DNA of 64,000 nt. Source: Gemmobacter aquarius (GTDB lineage Bacteria > Pseudomonadota > Alphaproteobacteria > Rhodobacterales > Rhodobacteraceae). Position 1 is the first letter of the stretch. Every line of letters starts with the position of its first letter. The DNA lies in the NCBI RefSeq assembly GCF_003060865.1, contig NZ_CP028918.1, forward strand, positions 3,088,001 to 3,152,000, read 5' to 3'. Shown one piece after another: positions 17,325-26,086 of this stretch. The notes below the pieces were generated by a model. The model did not search any database and had not been told where the DNA came from. It was given only the letters and a program-made list of their open reading frames with translations. Both the position numbers and the translations under genes were made by a program.

Positions 17325-18392
17325 ATGCGGCGGCTGGTCCGGCGGCTTCTGGCGCTGGCCCTCGCCGGATCGCTTGGGCTGACGCTTCTGGCCACGGCCC
17401 GCGTCGCGCTCGACCCGGCGCTGTCACCCCTGCGCGACGCGACTGCCGCCGAGATCGTTGCGGCAACCGACAGGATGCTGCTGACCGAAGCCACCCCCGC
17501 CCGCATCGAAAGCCTCGTGCTGACGCGACTGGCCGAGGCTCCGCGCAACTGGGCCTCGCTTTCGGCAATCAGGGCCTTGGCCGACGAACGCGGCATCCCG
17601 CTCGCCCCCGATACCGCAGCCGCCTATGACGCCGCCTTTGCCGAAGATGCGGGCATGGTCAAACAGGCGGGCGATTGTGCGCGCTGCATCTGGGATATCA
17701 CCCGATGCTCGATGGACACGGTGCTGATCTGCCGCGCGCCCGTCGATCTGACCTTCGTCGGCGATCTGGCGGGCGTGGCGCGGGCAGGAACGGCCTATGT
17801 CACGGGTGCCGAAATCGACGAGATCGACCTTGGCCTGTCGGTCGTCGGTCTGGCGGCAACCGCGGCGATCCTCGTCTCGGGCGGAACGTCCGTGGCACTG
17901 AAAGCAGGGGCCGGAGCCGCCAAGGTGGCGCGTGGGATGGGCAGGCTTTCGGACGGGGTACAGGACATGGCGCGCGTGGCGGTCAAAAGCGGCGTGAAAT
18001 GGGATGCGCTGCCCGCCGCCCGCTCGGCCGACGACCTTTACGCCGCCCTGCGATGGGAGGCCTTTGCGCCGCTTGCCGACACTCTGACCGGCGTCGATCG
18101 CATCCGCACGGCAACCGGCACGACAGACATGCTACACATCCTGCCGCTTATCGACACCGCCACTGATGCCCGCCGCATCGGCAATGCGGCCGAGGCCTTG
18201 GGGTCAAAGCTGGTGGGCCGGGCCGAGGTGCTGGGCAAGGCCAAACTGATCCGCGCCACATCGCGCATCACCGGTACGGCATGGGCATTGGGATCGGGGA
18301 TCGTCGGGCTGCTCTTGTCGGCTGCGATGCTGCTGGTCCACAGCTTCCAGCACTGGGCGCTCCGCCGCCTGCGCCGCGCGGTCGCCGAATAG
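17325..18392 (+). CDS. Hypothetical membrane protein downstream of trpS
   Basis: A 355-residue protein that I do not recognise. It has an N-terminal membrane anchor (about residues 7-30), a hydrophobic stretch in the middle (about 165-195, LGLSVVGLAATAAILVSGG) and a C-terminal membrane helix (about 325-345), followed by a basic tail. Between the first two lies a small cysteine group, CARCIWDITRCSMD...ICRAP (four Cys, about residues 114-133), which could be a disulfide or metal site outside the membrane. It starts 3 bases after trpS, so it is probably cotranscribed with it. No catalytic motif is visible. Confidence 0.75.
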   Translation: MRRLVRRLLALALAGSLGLTLLATARVALDPALSPLRDATAAEIVAATDRMLLTEATPARIESLVLTRLAEAPRNWASLSAIRALADERGIPLAPDTAAAYDAAFAEDAGMVKQAGDCARCIWDITRCSMDTVLICRAPVDLTFVGDLAGVARAGTAYVTGAEIDEIDLGLSVVGLAATAAILVSGGTSVALKAGAGAAKVARGMGRLSDGVQDMARVAVKSGVKWDALPAARSADDLYAALRWEAFAPLADTLTGVDRIRTATGTTDMLHILPLIDTATDARRIGNAAEALGSKLVGRAEVLGKAKLIRATSRITGTAWALGSGIVGLLLSAAMLLVHSFQHWALRRLRRAVAE

Positions 18393-18509
18393 TCGCTGGC
18401 CCCCGCAGCGCATCGAAACGCTGGCATCCTTGACCATAGAAGCAGGCGAGGCGGCTTTACCCTGCCCGTTCGGGATGGTTATCTGCACCCCGAAGCAAAG
18501 GGGACTGGC

Positions 18510-19376
18510 ATGGCATTCGGAACGCATATCCGCACGTGGTTCGAGGGGCGATGGCACGATGGCGACGTGGCGGTAGTGAAGGCCGCCGATCACGGTATCT
18601 GGCAGGGATCGTCGGTCTTCGACGGGGCGCGGATGTTCGATGGGCTGGTGCCCGACCTTGCGTTCCACTGCGCCCGAGTGAATGCGTCAGCCGAGGCGCT
18701 GATGATCACCCCGACCTGTGATCCCGCAAAGATGGAAGCAATCATCCGTGACGGGCTCAAAGCCTATGGGCCGAACGATGCGGTCTATATCCGCCCGATG
18801 TATTGGGCGCTCGACGGGTCCGACCTTGGCGTCGCCCCCGCGCTGGGGGCCACCGGCTTTGCCATCAGCCTAGAACAGGTCGCCATGCCGCCCGCCGCCT
18901 TTCAGACGAGCGTGACGCGCACCCGTTTCCGCCGCCCCGTACTGGAAGACAACGTCTGCAACGCCAAGGCAGGCTGTCTTTACCCCAACAACGCCCGCAT
19001 GCTGGTCGAGGCGAAAGCCAAAGGCTTCGGCAATGCACTGGTGGCCGATGCGCTGGGCAATCTGGCCGAAAGCGCCACGGCCAACGTGTTCCTCGTCAAG
19101 GACGGCACCGTGTTCACCCCGATCCCCAACGGCACCTTCCTTTCCGGGATCACCCGCGCGCGCCACATCGCCAACCTGCGCGCCGACGGGGTAACGGTCA
19201 TCGAAAAGGTGCTGACTTTCGACGATGCCCACGCGGCCGACGAAATCTTCCTGTCGGGCAACTTCGCCAAGGTCACATCCGTGCGCGCCTTTGACGAAAC
19301 GGACTTCAAGACCCGCGCCATGACAGAACGCGCCCGCTCGCTTTACTGGGACTGGGCCAAAAGCCAGCCGCTCTGA
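18510..19376 (+). CDS. Branched-chain amino acid aminotransferase family protein (class IV PLP)
   Basis: A 288-residue fold-type IV PLP enzyme. Seen: the N-terminal substrate region DHGIWQGSSVFDGARMFDG (about residues 29-47), the PLP-lysine region NVCNAKAGCLYPNNARMLVE (about 149-168), and the cofactor glutamate in GNLAESATANVFLVKDG (about 185-201). The best family match is IlvE-type transaminase, which interconverts branched-chain amino acids and 2-oxo acids. D-amino acid aminotransferase or aminodeoxychorismate lyase activity is possible in this fold and cannot be excluded. A weak promoter TTTACC-17-TTATCT lies at 18456-18484. It is a single-gene unit. Confidence 0.85.
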   Translation: MAFGTHIRTWFEGRWHDGDVAVVKAADHGIWQGSSVFDGARMFDGLVPDLAFHCARVNASAEALMITPTCDPAKMEAIIRDGLKAYGPNDAVYIRPMYWALDGSDLGVAPALGATGFAISLEQVAMPPAAFQTSVTRTRFRRPVLEDNVCNAKAGCLYPNNARMLVEAKAKGFGNALVADALGNLAESATANVFLVKDGTVFTPIPNGTFLSGITRARHIANLRADGVTVIEKVLTFDDAHAADEIFLSGNFAKVTSVRAFDETDFKTRAMTERARSLYWDWAKSQPL

Positions 19377-19440
19377 CGCGCGATCCCTTGCGAAAGGCGC
19401 GGCGGGGCGGCATGATTGCGCCCATCTTGGAGTGAATTGA

Positions 19441-19896
19441 ATGCGGAAGTTTCTCGTCGTTCTCGACGACACGCGCGAATGTCTGAACGCGATGCGCTTC
19501 GCTGCGCTGCGGGCAGCGCATACCGGGGGCGGGGTCCAGATCCTGTCGATCATCCCGCCCGAAGAATACCAACATTGGCTGGGCGTGGCCGACCTGATGC
19601 GTGCCGAAGCCCGCGAGCGGATCGAGGCGCATTTTGAAGTTTTCGCCAAATGGATGCGCGACAAGCAGGGCGTGAACCCCGAGCTCATCATCCGCGAGGG
19701 CGATCCGGTCACCGAAATCCTCGCTCAGGTGAACGACGATCCGCAGGTCGGGATTCTGGTTCTGGGTGCGGGCACCGAAAAGGCGGGGCCGGGTCCGCTG
19801 GTCACCGCGATGACCCGCACCTCGGGCAACCTGCCGATCCCGATCACGATCGTGCCTGGCGACATGTCGAAAGAGCGGCTGGAAAGCATCACCTGA
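19441..19896 (+). CDS. Universal stress protein (UspA domain)
   Basis: A single-domain 151-residue protein of the Usp family. Seen: the first strand KFLVVLDDTRECLNAMRFAA, the middle IREGDPVTEILAQVNDD, and the nucleotide-binding end LGAGTEKAGPGPLVTAMTRT, which approximates the GxxGx9G(S/T) loop of ATP-binding members though the spacing is not exact. Usp proteins are soluble dimers induced in stress. GGAG lies eight bases before the ATG. It converges with the next gene after 21 bases, with no obvious terminator hairpin between. Confidence 0.88.
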   Translation: MRKFLVVLDDTRECLNAMRFAALRAAHTGGGVQILSIIPPEEYQHWLGVADLMRAEARERIEAHFEVFAKWMRDKQGVNPELIIREGDPVTEILAQVNDDPQVGILVLGAGTEKAGPGPLVTAMTRTSGNLPIPITIVPGDMSKERLESIT

Positions 19897-19917
19897 CGCG
19901 AAAGCTGCGGGTGGAAG

Positions 19918-20937
19918 TCAGTCGAACGTGCCTGTCACCCGACCGAACAGCATGAAGGCCCGCGCCGTGCGCGTGTCTCCCAACTCGGCCAGATCCGCAT
20001 CCGAAGCGTTCGGCTCGACCTCCTGGAACACTTTGTCAAAGGTCCGCAGGAAATGATGGCCGGCGTCGCGGAACACGGGGTCTTCCCGCATCCGCGCCGC
20101 GGTCAGTGCCAGCGACGAGCGGTCGCGGATGCCGCCAAGCGCCGCGATGCCGCGCCCGCGTTCACCGCCTGCGAACCGGCGCCAGAACTCGGGCCGTGCC
20201 CGCTCGGGGCGCAGATCGTCCATGTAGATGCCTTCCTGCGACAGCAGGGTCAGCACGTCCTGCGCCGCCCGCACCAGACGGGCGGCGTTGCGGTCCTCCA
20301 GCGCCAGACGCAGGGCGCGGAACCCGCCCTTGTCATCCGGCCCCTCGGGGAAATTCATCGCGCGGATGAAATCGGCAATTCCCAGCGGAGAGCGCAAATC
20401 TTCTGCCGGAGTGCCCAGCGCCAGACCGGGCTGTTCCTCGCCCGCCGCAGCCCGCGCCGGAACCATCGCCGCCTTGCGATCGGCCGAAGGCACGGTCAGC
20501 GTCGCATCGCGCCGCGTCTGGAACGACGCCAGCGCAAAGCCTGCCTCTTTGGTCACGGCCGCAATCTCGTCAAGCCGCTGTTCGACGACGGGCCTGATCG
20601 ACGCCGCCGACTGCTGGCTGACCAGAAAGGCGTTGCGCATCGCATCGACTGTGGATTGCAGTCGTGCCGCCTCGGCCCGCAGCACCCTGACGGACCGCAG
20701 CGTCGTGATCGCGGCCCAGATCAGCGCAAGCGGCAGGAACACCACCAGAAGCGTCATCACCAGCCCGAGAAATCCGCCATCATCGGCCTGTGGCGAAACG
20801 ATCGCATAGGCGACGACCGCAATGACCCAGACCACCGCAAGCCCCGCTGCGACCAACTCGGTCGCGCCCAGACCCGAAGGCTCTCCGCCCTGCAGGAACA
20901 CGCCGATGCCCGGCTCGGGTCTTTCGCCTTGGGTCAT
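19918..20937 (-). CDS. Hypothetical membrane protein with coiled-coil region (greA neighbour)
   Basis: A 339-residue protein that I cannot assign. It has two adjacent transmembrane helices (about residues 27-48 and 56-80) near the N-terminus, then a heptad-rich helix (about 82-140, LRAEAARLQSTVDAMRNAFL) that suggests a coiled coil, a low-complexity linker, and a soluble C-terminal domain of about 150 residues. It lies 12 bases downstream of greA on the same strand and is likely cotranscribed with it. The topology (short cytoplasmic N-tail, hairpin in the membrane, long helix) is like that of envelope or chemosensory accessory proteins, but no motif supports a specific role. Confidence 0.75.
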   Translation of the reverse strand: MTQGERPEPGIGVFLQGGEPSGLGATELVAAGLAVVWVIAVVAYAIVSPQADDGGFLGLVMTLLVVFLPLALIWAAITTLRSVRVLRAEAARLQSTVDAMRNAFLVSQQSAASIRPVVEQRLDEIAAVTKEAGFALASFQTRRDATLTVPSADRKAAMVPARAAAGEEQPGLALGTPAEDLRSPLGIADFIRAMNFPEGPDDKGGFRALRLALEDRNAARLVRAAQDVLTLLSQEGIYMDDLRPERARPEFWRRFAGGERGRGIAALGGIRDRSSLALTAARMREDPVFRDAGHHFLRTFDKVFQEVEPNASDADLAELGDTRTARAFMLFGRVTGTFD

Positions 20938-20949
20938 GTGCCGCCCCGA

Positions 20950-21420
20950 TCAGACGTAACGGATACTCAGGATCTCATAGCTTTTCTGCCCGCCGGGGGT
21001 TTTCACCTCGACGCTGTCGCCTTCGTCCTTGCCGATCAGGGCACGGGCCAGCGGCGACCGGATATTGAGCAACCCGCGCTCGATATCGGCCTCGGCTTCG
21101 CCCACGATCTGAAAGGTCTTTTCCTCGTCGCTGTCTTCATCGACGATTGTGACGGTCGCGCCGAATTTGATCGCGCCCGACAGTTTCGACGGGTCGATCA
21201 CCTCGGCCAGCGATACAAGCGCCTCGAGTTCCTTTATCCGGCCCTCGATGAAAGACTGCTTTTCGCGGGCGGCATGGTATTCGGCGTTTTCCGACAGGTC
21301 GCCGTGTTCCCGCGCCTCCGAAATAGCCCGGATTACCGCAGGACGCTCGACTGACTTCAGCGTCTTCAACTCTTCGTCCAGCGCGGTGAATCCCCCGCGC
21401 GTCATCGGAATTTTTTCCAT
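20950..21420 (-). CDS. greA: Transcription elongation factor GreA
   Basis: A 156-residue GreA. The N-terminal coiled coil ([20 protein letters not shown] through about residue 75) carries the acidic tip with [15 protein letters not shown] (residues 41-55), which reaches into RNA polymerase to stimulate cleavage of backtracked RNA. The C-terminal FKBP-like domain ends in [14 protein letters not shown]. The start at 21420 is set by homology and by GGAG seven bases upstream; the upstream part of the frame (to 21639) is leader. Just upstream lies a hairpin followed by a T-rich stretch (see 21433-21472). Confidence 0.96.
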   Translation of the reverse strand: MEKIPMTRGGFTALDEELKTLKSVERPAVIRAISEAREHGDLSENAEYHAAREKQSFIEGRIKELEALVSLAEVIDPSKLSGAIKFGATVTIVDEDSDEEKTFQIVGEAEADIERGLLNIRSPLARALIGKDEGDSVEVKTPGGQKSYEILSIRYV

Positions 21421-21432
21421 GGTCTCCAACAC

Positions 21433-21472
21433 AATAAAAAGGAAGCCACGGTCCCGATAAGGGGAGCGTGGC
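21433..21472 (-). promoter_or_regulatory. Terminator-like hairpin in the greA leader (possible attenuator)
   Basis: On the minus strand GCCACG (21472-21467) pairs with CGTGGC (21450-21445), with an inner TCCC/GGGA pairing. It is followed by TTCCTTTTTATTG, and the greA ATG comes 12 bases after the feature. It has the form of an intrinsic terminator but sits inside the greA 5' leader. No gene ends here on this strand; the rest of the 295-base gap to the divergent ETF-QO gene holds no other recognisable element apart from the promoter at 21623. In E. coli the greA leader also contains a terminator that releases short GraL RNAs. Confidence 0.5.
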
Positions 21473-21622
21473 ATACCGCAGCTTTTGACTACCAGACCCG
21501 ACCAAGACCACAATTGCAAGGGGTCGCTCCACCGCAATCGTCGCGCAACGCGGGTTGTTCCTCCGGCAACGGCTGGCATGCGCCACGATGCCGTATTGCG
21601 ACATCGGAATGCCGCGTCCTGA

Positions 21623-21652
21623 TTGACCCTGTCGCGCACGATGGGCTAGGGA
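21623..21652 (+). promoter_or_regulatory. Putative sigma-70 promoter of the ETF-QO gene
   Basis: TTGACC (21623-21628), 18-base spacer, TAGGGA (21647-21652) preceded by C. The leader to the ATG at 21716 would be about 57 bases. Confidence 0.45.
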
Positions 21653-21715
21653 ACGGCAGCAAATGTCGCAACTTTATTGCGCGCCGCGTTGGCACTGGCA
21701 AAAGGAAGCTCTGGA

Positions 21716-23365
21716 ATGACCGAGATCGTCCGCGAATCCATGGAATACGACGTGGTGATCGTCGGCGGTGGCCCCGCAGGGCTTTCGGCCGCGATCCGCC
21801 TCAAGCAACTCGACGCCAACCTTTCGGTCGTGGTGCTGGAAAAGGGGTCCGAGGTCGGCGCGCATATCCTGTCGGGTGCGGTGCTCGACCCTTCGGGTCT
21901 CGACGCGCTGATCCCCGACTGGAAATCGCGCGGCGCGCCGATCCAGACCGAAGTTGTCGAAGACAACTTCTACATCCTCGGCCCCGCAGGTCAGGTCCGC
22001 ATCCCGAACTGGCCGATGCCGCCCCTGATGAACAACCACGGCAATTACATCGTCTCGATGGCCAACGTCTGCCGCTGGATGGCTGGGCAGGCCGAAGAGC
22101 TTGGCGTTGAAATTTTCCCCGGCATGGCTGCAAGCCAACTGGTCTATGAAGGCGACCGCGTCAAAGGTGTCGTCGCAGGCGAATTCGGCCTCGACCCCGA
22201 AACCGGTAAACCGGGCCCCTCCTACGAACCCGGCATGGAGCTGCACGGTAAATACGTCTTCCTGTCCGAAGGCGTGCGTGGGTCGCTCTCAAAAGAGGTC
22301 ATCGCGAAATACGACCTGTCCAAAGGCCACTGCCCGCAGAAATTCGGCCTCGGAATGAAGGAAATCTGGGAGATCGACCCCGCCAAGCACAAACTCGGCA
22401 CCGTCACCCACACCATGGGCTGGCCGCTCGGGTCCAACGCAGGCGGCGGATCGTTCATCTACCACCTTGAAAACAATCAGGTCTATGTCGGCTTCGTGGT
22501 CCACCTGAACTACGAAAACCCCTACCTCTACCCCTACATGGAATTCCAGCGCTTCAAGCACCACCCGATGGTCGCCGAACTGCTGAAAGGCGGCAAACGC
22601 ATCGCCTACGGCGCCCGCGCGATCAGCGAAGGCGGCTGGCAGTCCATCCCCAAGATGGTAGCGCCCGGCGTGGCGCTTCTGGGCTGCTCGGCAGGCCTCG
22701 TGAACGTGCCCCGCATCAAGGGCAACCACAACGCCATGCTTTCGGGCAAGGCCGCCGCCGAAGCGGCATTTGCCGCGCTGCAAGCGGGCCGCATGGGCGA
22801 CGAATTGACCGAGTATGAGACCGAAGTGCGCGGCGGTGCCATCGGGCGCGACCTGAAAAAGGTCCGCAACGTCAAACCGCTCTGGTCGAAATACGGTCTC
22901 GTCGCCTCGCTCATGGGTGGCGGCATCGACATGTGGACCAACACGCTCGGCTTTTCGCTTTTCGGCACCGTCAAGCATGGCAAATCCGACGCCGCTGCAA
23001 CGGGTCTGGCCAAGAACCACAAGCCCATCGACTACCCCAAGCCCGATGGCAAACTGTCCTTCGACCGCCTGACCAACGTCGCCTTCAGCTTCACCAACCA
23101 CGACGAGGCGCAACCCGCCCACCTCAAACTGCGCGACGCCTCGGTTCCCATCGCGGTCAACCTGCCGAAATACGCCGAACCGGCGCAACGCTACTGCCCC
23201 GCAGGCGTCTACGAAGTCGTGTCGGAAGAGGGCAAAGACCCCCGCTTCGTCATCAACTTCCAGAACTGCGTCCATTGCAAAACCTGCGACATCAAGGACC
23301 CCTCGCAGAACATCGTCTGGACCACGCCCCAGGGGGGTGGCGGTCCGAACTATCCCAACATGTGA
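21716..23365 (+). CDS. Electron transfer flavoprotein-ubiquinone oxidoreductase
   Basis: A 549-residue membrane-associated iron-sulfur flavoprotein that passes electrons from ETF (fatty acid, amino acid and choline breakdown) to ubiquinone. Seen: the FAD dinucleotide fold [20 protein letters not shown] (residues 10-29), the ubiquinone/FAD region [20 protein letters not shown], and the C-terminal 4Fe-4S ferredoxin-like domain with CPAGVYEV and [17 protein letters not shown]. The ATG at 21716 is chosen for its AGGAAG ribosome site and family length; the frame is open 39 bases further upstream. A strong terminator follows the stop. The two ETF subunit genes are not in this window. Confidence 0.96.
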   Translation: MTEIVRESMEYDVVIVGGGPAGLSAAIRLKQLDANLSVVVLEKGSEVGAHILSGAVLDPSGLDALIPDWKSRGAPIQTEVVEDNFYILGPAGQVRIPNWPMPPLMNNHGNYIVSMANVCRWMAGQAEELGVEIFPGMAASQLVYEGDRVKGVVAGEFGLDPETGKPGPSYEPGMELHGKYVFLSEGVRGSLSKEVIAKYDLSKGHCPQKFGLGMKEIWEIDPAKHKLGTVTHTMGWPLGSNAGGGSFIYHLENNQVYVGFVVHLNYENPYLYPYMEFQRFKHHPMVAELLKGGKRIAYGARAISEGGWQSIPKMVAPGVALLGCSAGLVNVPRIKGNHNAMLSGKAAAEAAFAALQAGRMGDELTEYETEVRGGAIGRDLKKVRNVKPLWSKYGLVASLMGGGIDMWTNTLGFSLFGTVKHGKSDAAATGLAKNHKPIDYPKPDGKLSFDRLTNVAFSFTNHDEAQPAHLKLRDASVPIAVNLPKYAEPAQRYCPAGVYEVVSEEGKDPRFVINFQNCVHCKTCDIKDPSQNIVWTTPQGGGGPNYPNM

Positions 23366-23389
23366 CGCCCCCTTCCCTGACGCGGCTTT

Positions 23390-23424
23390 CGGCGCGCCCC
23401 TCCAAGGGCGCGCCGTCGTTTTCT
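23390..23424 (+). terminator. Rho-independent terminator of the ETF-QO gene
   Basis: A perfect 10-base-pair GC stem (CGGCGCGCCC, 23390-23399, with GGGCGCGCCG, 23406-23415), loop CTCCAA, then TCGTTTTC. It lies 24 bases after the ETF-QO stop. Confidence 0.82.
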
Positions 23425-23498
23425 GCAGCAAACTCCGCCCTTCCCCTGACAATCGCGCGATCAGGCCCAAAGCCGGGCAGCTTTCCTGCCCCGCCCGA

Positions 23499-23527
23499 TT
23501 GCCTTGGCCCCACATCGGCCCTAGCCT
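23499..23527 (+). promoter_or_regulatory. Putative sigma-70 promoter of the TPR protein gene
   Basis: TTGCCT (23499-23504), 17-base spacer, TAGCCT (23522-23527) preceded by C. It is almost identical in both boxes and spacing to the promoter before the GST gene (5095). Confidence 0.62.
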
Positions 23528-23553
23528 TACATCGAGCAAGCCCCGGAGACGCC

Positions 23554-25266
23554 ATGCCCTTCCGCCTTAACCGCCCGCTTTTCGCGCTGGCACTGGCCGC
23601 CCTGACCCTGCCCGCGGCGGCACAAGACGGGCCCCGATCCGAAAACGCCGGTGCCTATCTGGCCGCGCGCGTCGCAGCCACCGAAAACGATTACCGCGAA
23701 GCCGCCGCATGGTATGATCGCCTGCTCCAAACCACACCTGACGCAGCAGCGATGCTCGACGGTGCGATCATCGCCAACCTCGGCCTTGGCGACATTCCGA
23801 AAGCCGCCGATCTGGCCAACCGGCTCGTCGCGGCACAGGGCAACTCGCAGGTCGCATGGCTCGCCCTGATCGCCGACAAGGCGCAAAAGGAAGATTACGC
23901 CGGTCTCATCGCCGACCAGAAGGCCGGGCGCAGCGCGGGAAAATTGCTCGACGGTCTGGTGCTCGCCTGGGCCGAGCTTGGCAATGGCGACATGACCGAT
24001 GCGCTGGCGGGCTTTGACGCCATGGCCAAAACCCCCGGCCTCGAAGCCTTTGGCCTGTATCACAAGGCCCTCGCCCTCGCCTCGGCGGGCGATTTCGAAG
24101 GGGCAGACGCCATCCTGTCGGGCCGCACGTCCGGCGCGATCTCGATGATGCGGCGCGGCGTGATCGCGCATATGCAAATCCTGTCGCAACTCGAACGCAA
24201 CGCCGATGCGCTGGCCCTGCTCGACCGCACTTTCGGAACCGAAGCCGATCCGCAGATCGACAGCCTGCGAAGCCGCCTGAAAGCGGGCGAGGTTGTGCCC
24301 TTCGATATCGTGGCCACCGCCCGCGATGGCATAGGCGAAGTGTTCTTCACCCTCGCGGCCGCCCTTCGCGGCGAAGCCGATGACGGCTTCACCCTGCTTT
24401 ACACGCGCATCACCGCCTATCTTCGACCCGATCACGGCGAAGCGGTGCTCCTGTCTGCGGGCCTGCTCGACCAGTTGGGCCAACCCGCCCTGGCCGAGGA
24501 AACCTACGCCAAGATCCTGCCCGACAGCCCCAGCTACCACATAGCCGAAATAGGCCGCGCGGAATCGCTTCTGGCACAGGACAAGACCGAGGCCGCAATC
24601 GAAGTGCTGCAATCGCTCGCCCGCAGCCACGGCAACCTTTTCGGTGTGCAAACCGCGCTCGGCGATGCGCTGCGCCGTCAGGAACGTTTCGCCGAGGCAA
24701 TCCCCGCCTATGACGCCGCGATCAAGCTGGTGGGCACGCCCGAACGCCGCCATTGGCCGCTGTTTTACAGCAGGGGCATCTGCCACGAGCGGGTCAGTGA
24801 CTTCAAAGCCTTCGAGGCCGATCTGCGACGGGCGCTCACCCTCGAACCCGACCAGCCGCAAGTGTTGAACTACCTTGGTTACAGCTTCATAGACCGCGGC
24901 GAAAATCTCGACGAGGCGTTGACGATGATAAAGACCGCCGTCGCGAAACAGCCCGACGCGGGCTATATCATAGACAGCCTCGCTTGGGCCTATTTCCGCC
25001 TTGGTCGCTACGAAGATGCGGTCGAACCGATGGAAAAGGCATCTCTGCTCGAACCTGTCGATCCGATCGTGACCGACCATTTGGGCGATGTCTACTGGGC
25101 CGTCGGCCGCCAGCGCGAGGCAAAGTTCCAGTGGCACCGCGCGCTGTCCTTCGACCCCGAGGAGAAAGAGGCAACCCGCATCCGTGCCAAGCTGGAAAAG
25201 GGCCTCGACGCCGTGCTGGCCGCCGAAGGAGCGCAACCGTTGACCGATCTGGCGGATGGTAACTGA
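23554..25266 (+). CDS. Exported tetratricopeptide-repeat protein
   Basis: A 570-residue protein with a signal peptide (about residues 1-24, cleavage after AAAQ) followed almost entirely by TPR-type helical hairpins, for example [40 protein letters not shown] and [23 protein letters not shown] arrays bind other proteins, so a periplasmic scaffold is likely. The most regular repeats are in the C-terminal third (about residues 400-550). Its stop overlaps the start of ispE by 11 bases, so the two are coupled; this pairing is common in Rhodobacterales but the functional link is unknown. Start 23554 follows CGGAG and a near-consensus promoter; the frame upstream to 22933 overlaps the ETF-QO gene and is rejected. 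Confidence 0.85.
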   Translation: MPFRLNRPLFALALAALTLPAAAQDGPRSENAGAYLAARVAATENDYREAAAWYDRLLQTTPDAAAMLDGAIIANLGLGDIPKAADLANRLVAAQGNSQVAWLALIADKAQKEDYAGLIADQKAGRSAGKLLDGLVLAWAELGNGDMTDALAGFDAMAKTPGLEAFGLYHKALALASAGDFEGADAILSGRTSGAISMMRRGVIAHMQILSQLERNADALALLDRTFGTEADPQIDSLRSRLKAGEVVPFDIVATARDGIGEVFFTLAAALRGEADDGFTLLYTRITAYLRPDHGEAVLLSAGLLDQLGQPALAEETYAKILPDSPSYHIAEIGRAESLLAQDKTEAAIEVLQSLARSHGNLFGVQTALGDALRRQERFAEAIPAYDAAIKLVGTPERRHWPLFYSRGICHERVSDFKAFEADLRRALTLEPDQPQVLNYLGYSFIDRGENLDEALTMIKTAVAKQPDAGYIIDSLAWAYFRLGRYEDAVEPMEKASLLEPVDPIVTDHLGDVYWAVGRQREAKFQWHRALSFDPEEKEATRIRAKLEKGLDAVLAAEGAQPLTDLADGN

Positions 25267-26086
25267 ATTCGCGCCGGCCAAGATAAACCTCGCGCTGCAC
25301 ATCACGGGGCAGCGCGCCGATGGCTATCACCTGCTCGACAGTCTTGTCGTGTTTGCCGATGCCGGCGACCGCGTCACGGTCGAGACAAGCGACGCGCTGA
25401 CGCTGGCAATCACCGGCCCGCAATCGGCGCGGCTTGTCGCGGAGGACGATAACCTGTGCCTGCGCGCGGCGCGGGCCATGGGCATCACGGCGGCAATCGC
25501 GCTGGAAAAACACCTGCCCGTCGCGTCAGGCATAGGCGGCGGCTCGTCCGATGCGGCGGCCACCCTTCGCGCCTTGTCGCGCCTGTCGGGCAAGCCCCTT
25601 CCCGAACCCGCAGCCGTGCTTCAACTCGGCGCAGACGTGCCTGTTTGCCTGACCGGGCGCCCCGCCCGCATGTCGGGCATAGGCGAGACGGTCACCCCCC
25701 TGCCCCACGCCCTGCCGCCCGCATGGCTTTTGCTGGTCAACCCCGGCGCAGGTGTCTCGACCCCGCAGGTATTCAAGGCCCTGACCCGTCGCGACAATGC
25801 TCCGCTGCAGGCAGTGCCACGGTTGGCAAACACCGCCGAACTCGCCGCTTGGGTCGCCATGCAGCGCAACGACCTAGAGCCGCCAGCCCTGACTTTGCTG
25901 CCCCAAATCGCCCGCGTCAAAGCCGCCCTCAGCGCGCAACAAGGCTGCCTTCTTGCCCGCATGTCAGGATCGGGCGCCACCTGCTTCGGGCTGTTCTCCG
26001 ACCCGCTGACCGCCCATGCGGCTGCCGCGGCCATCAGATCGGTCCAGCCCGATTGGTGGGTCGCGCCTGGCCGGATGCTCGACTAA
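25256..26086 (+). CDS. ispE: 4-diphosphocytidyl-2-C-methyl-D-erythritol kinase
   Basis: A 276-residue GHMP kinase that phosphorylates CDP-methylerythritol in the MEP pathway to isopentenyl diphosphate. Seen: [22 protein letters not shown] at the start (substrate-binding K and H), the glycine-rich ATP loop [21 protein letters not shown] (about residues 83-103), and the C-terminal [12 protein letters not shown] (about 239-250). It overlaps the TPR gene by 11 bases and converges with the next gene with a 4-base overlap. Its products ultimately feed the polyprenyl diphosphate synthase encoded 1.4 kb further on. Confidence 0.95.
   Translation: MVTEFAPAKINLALHITGQRADGYHLLDSLVVFADAGDRVTVETSDALTLAITGPQSARLVAEDDNLCLRAARAMGITAAIALEKHLPVASGIGGGSSDAAATLRALSRLSGKPLPEPAAVLQLGADVPVCLTGRPARMSGIGETVTPLPHALPPAWLLLVNPGAGVSTPQVFKALTRRDNAPLQAVPRLANTAELAAWVAMQRNDLEPPALTLLPQIARVKAALSAQQGCLLARMSGSGATCFGLFSDPLTAHAAAAAIRSVQPDWWVAPGRMLD

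Noticed and set aside
20950..21639. GreA with a 73-residue N-terminal extension
   Set aside because: Homology begins at the ATG at 21420 with a ribosome site; the upstream part contains the leader hairpin and is arginine-rich and unlike any GreA.
23527..25305. A 592-codon minus-strand frame opposite the TPR gene, and similar long frames opposite glnD (11486-13411) and the hybrid kinase (46941-48254)
   Set aside because: High GC makes long antisense frames common. The sense frames carry strong motifs; the antisense products are rich in His, Gly and Arg with no recognisable domain.
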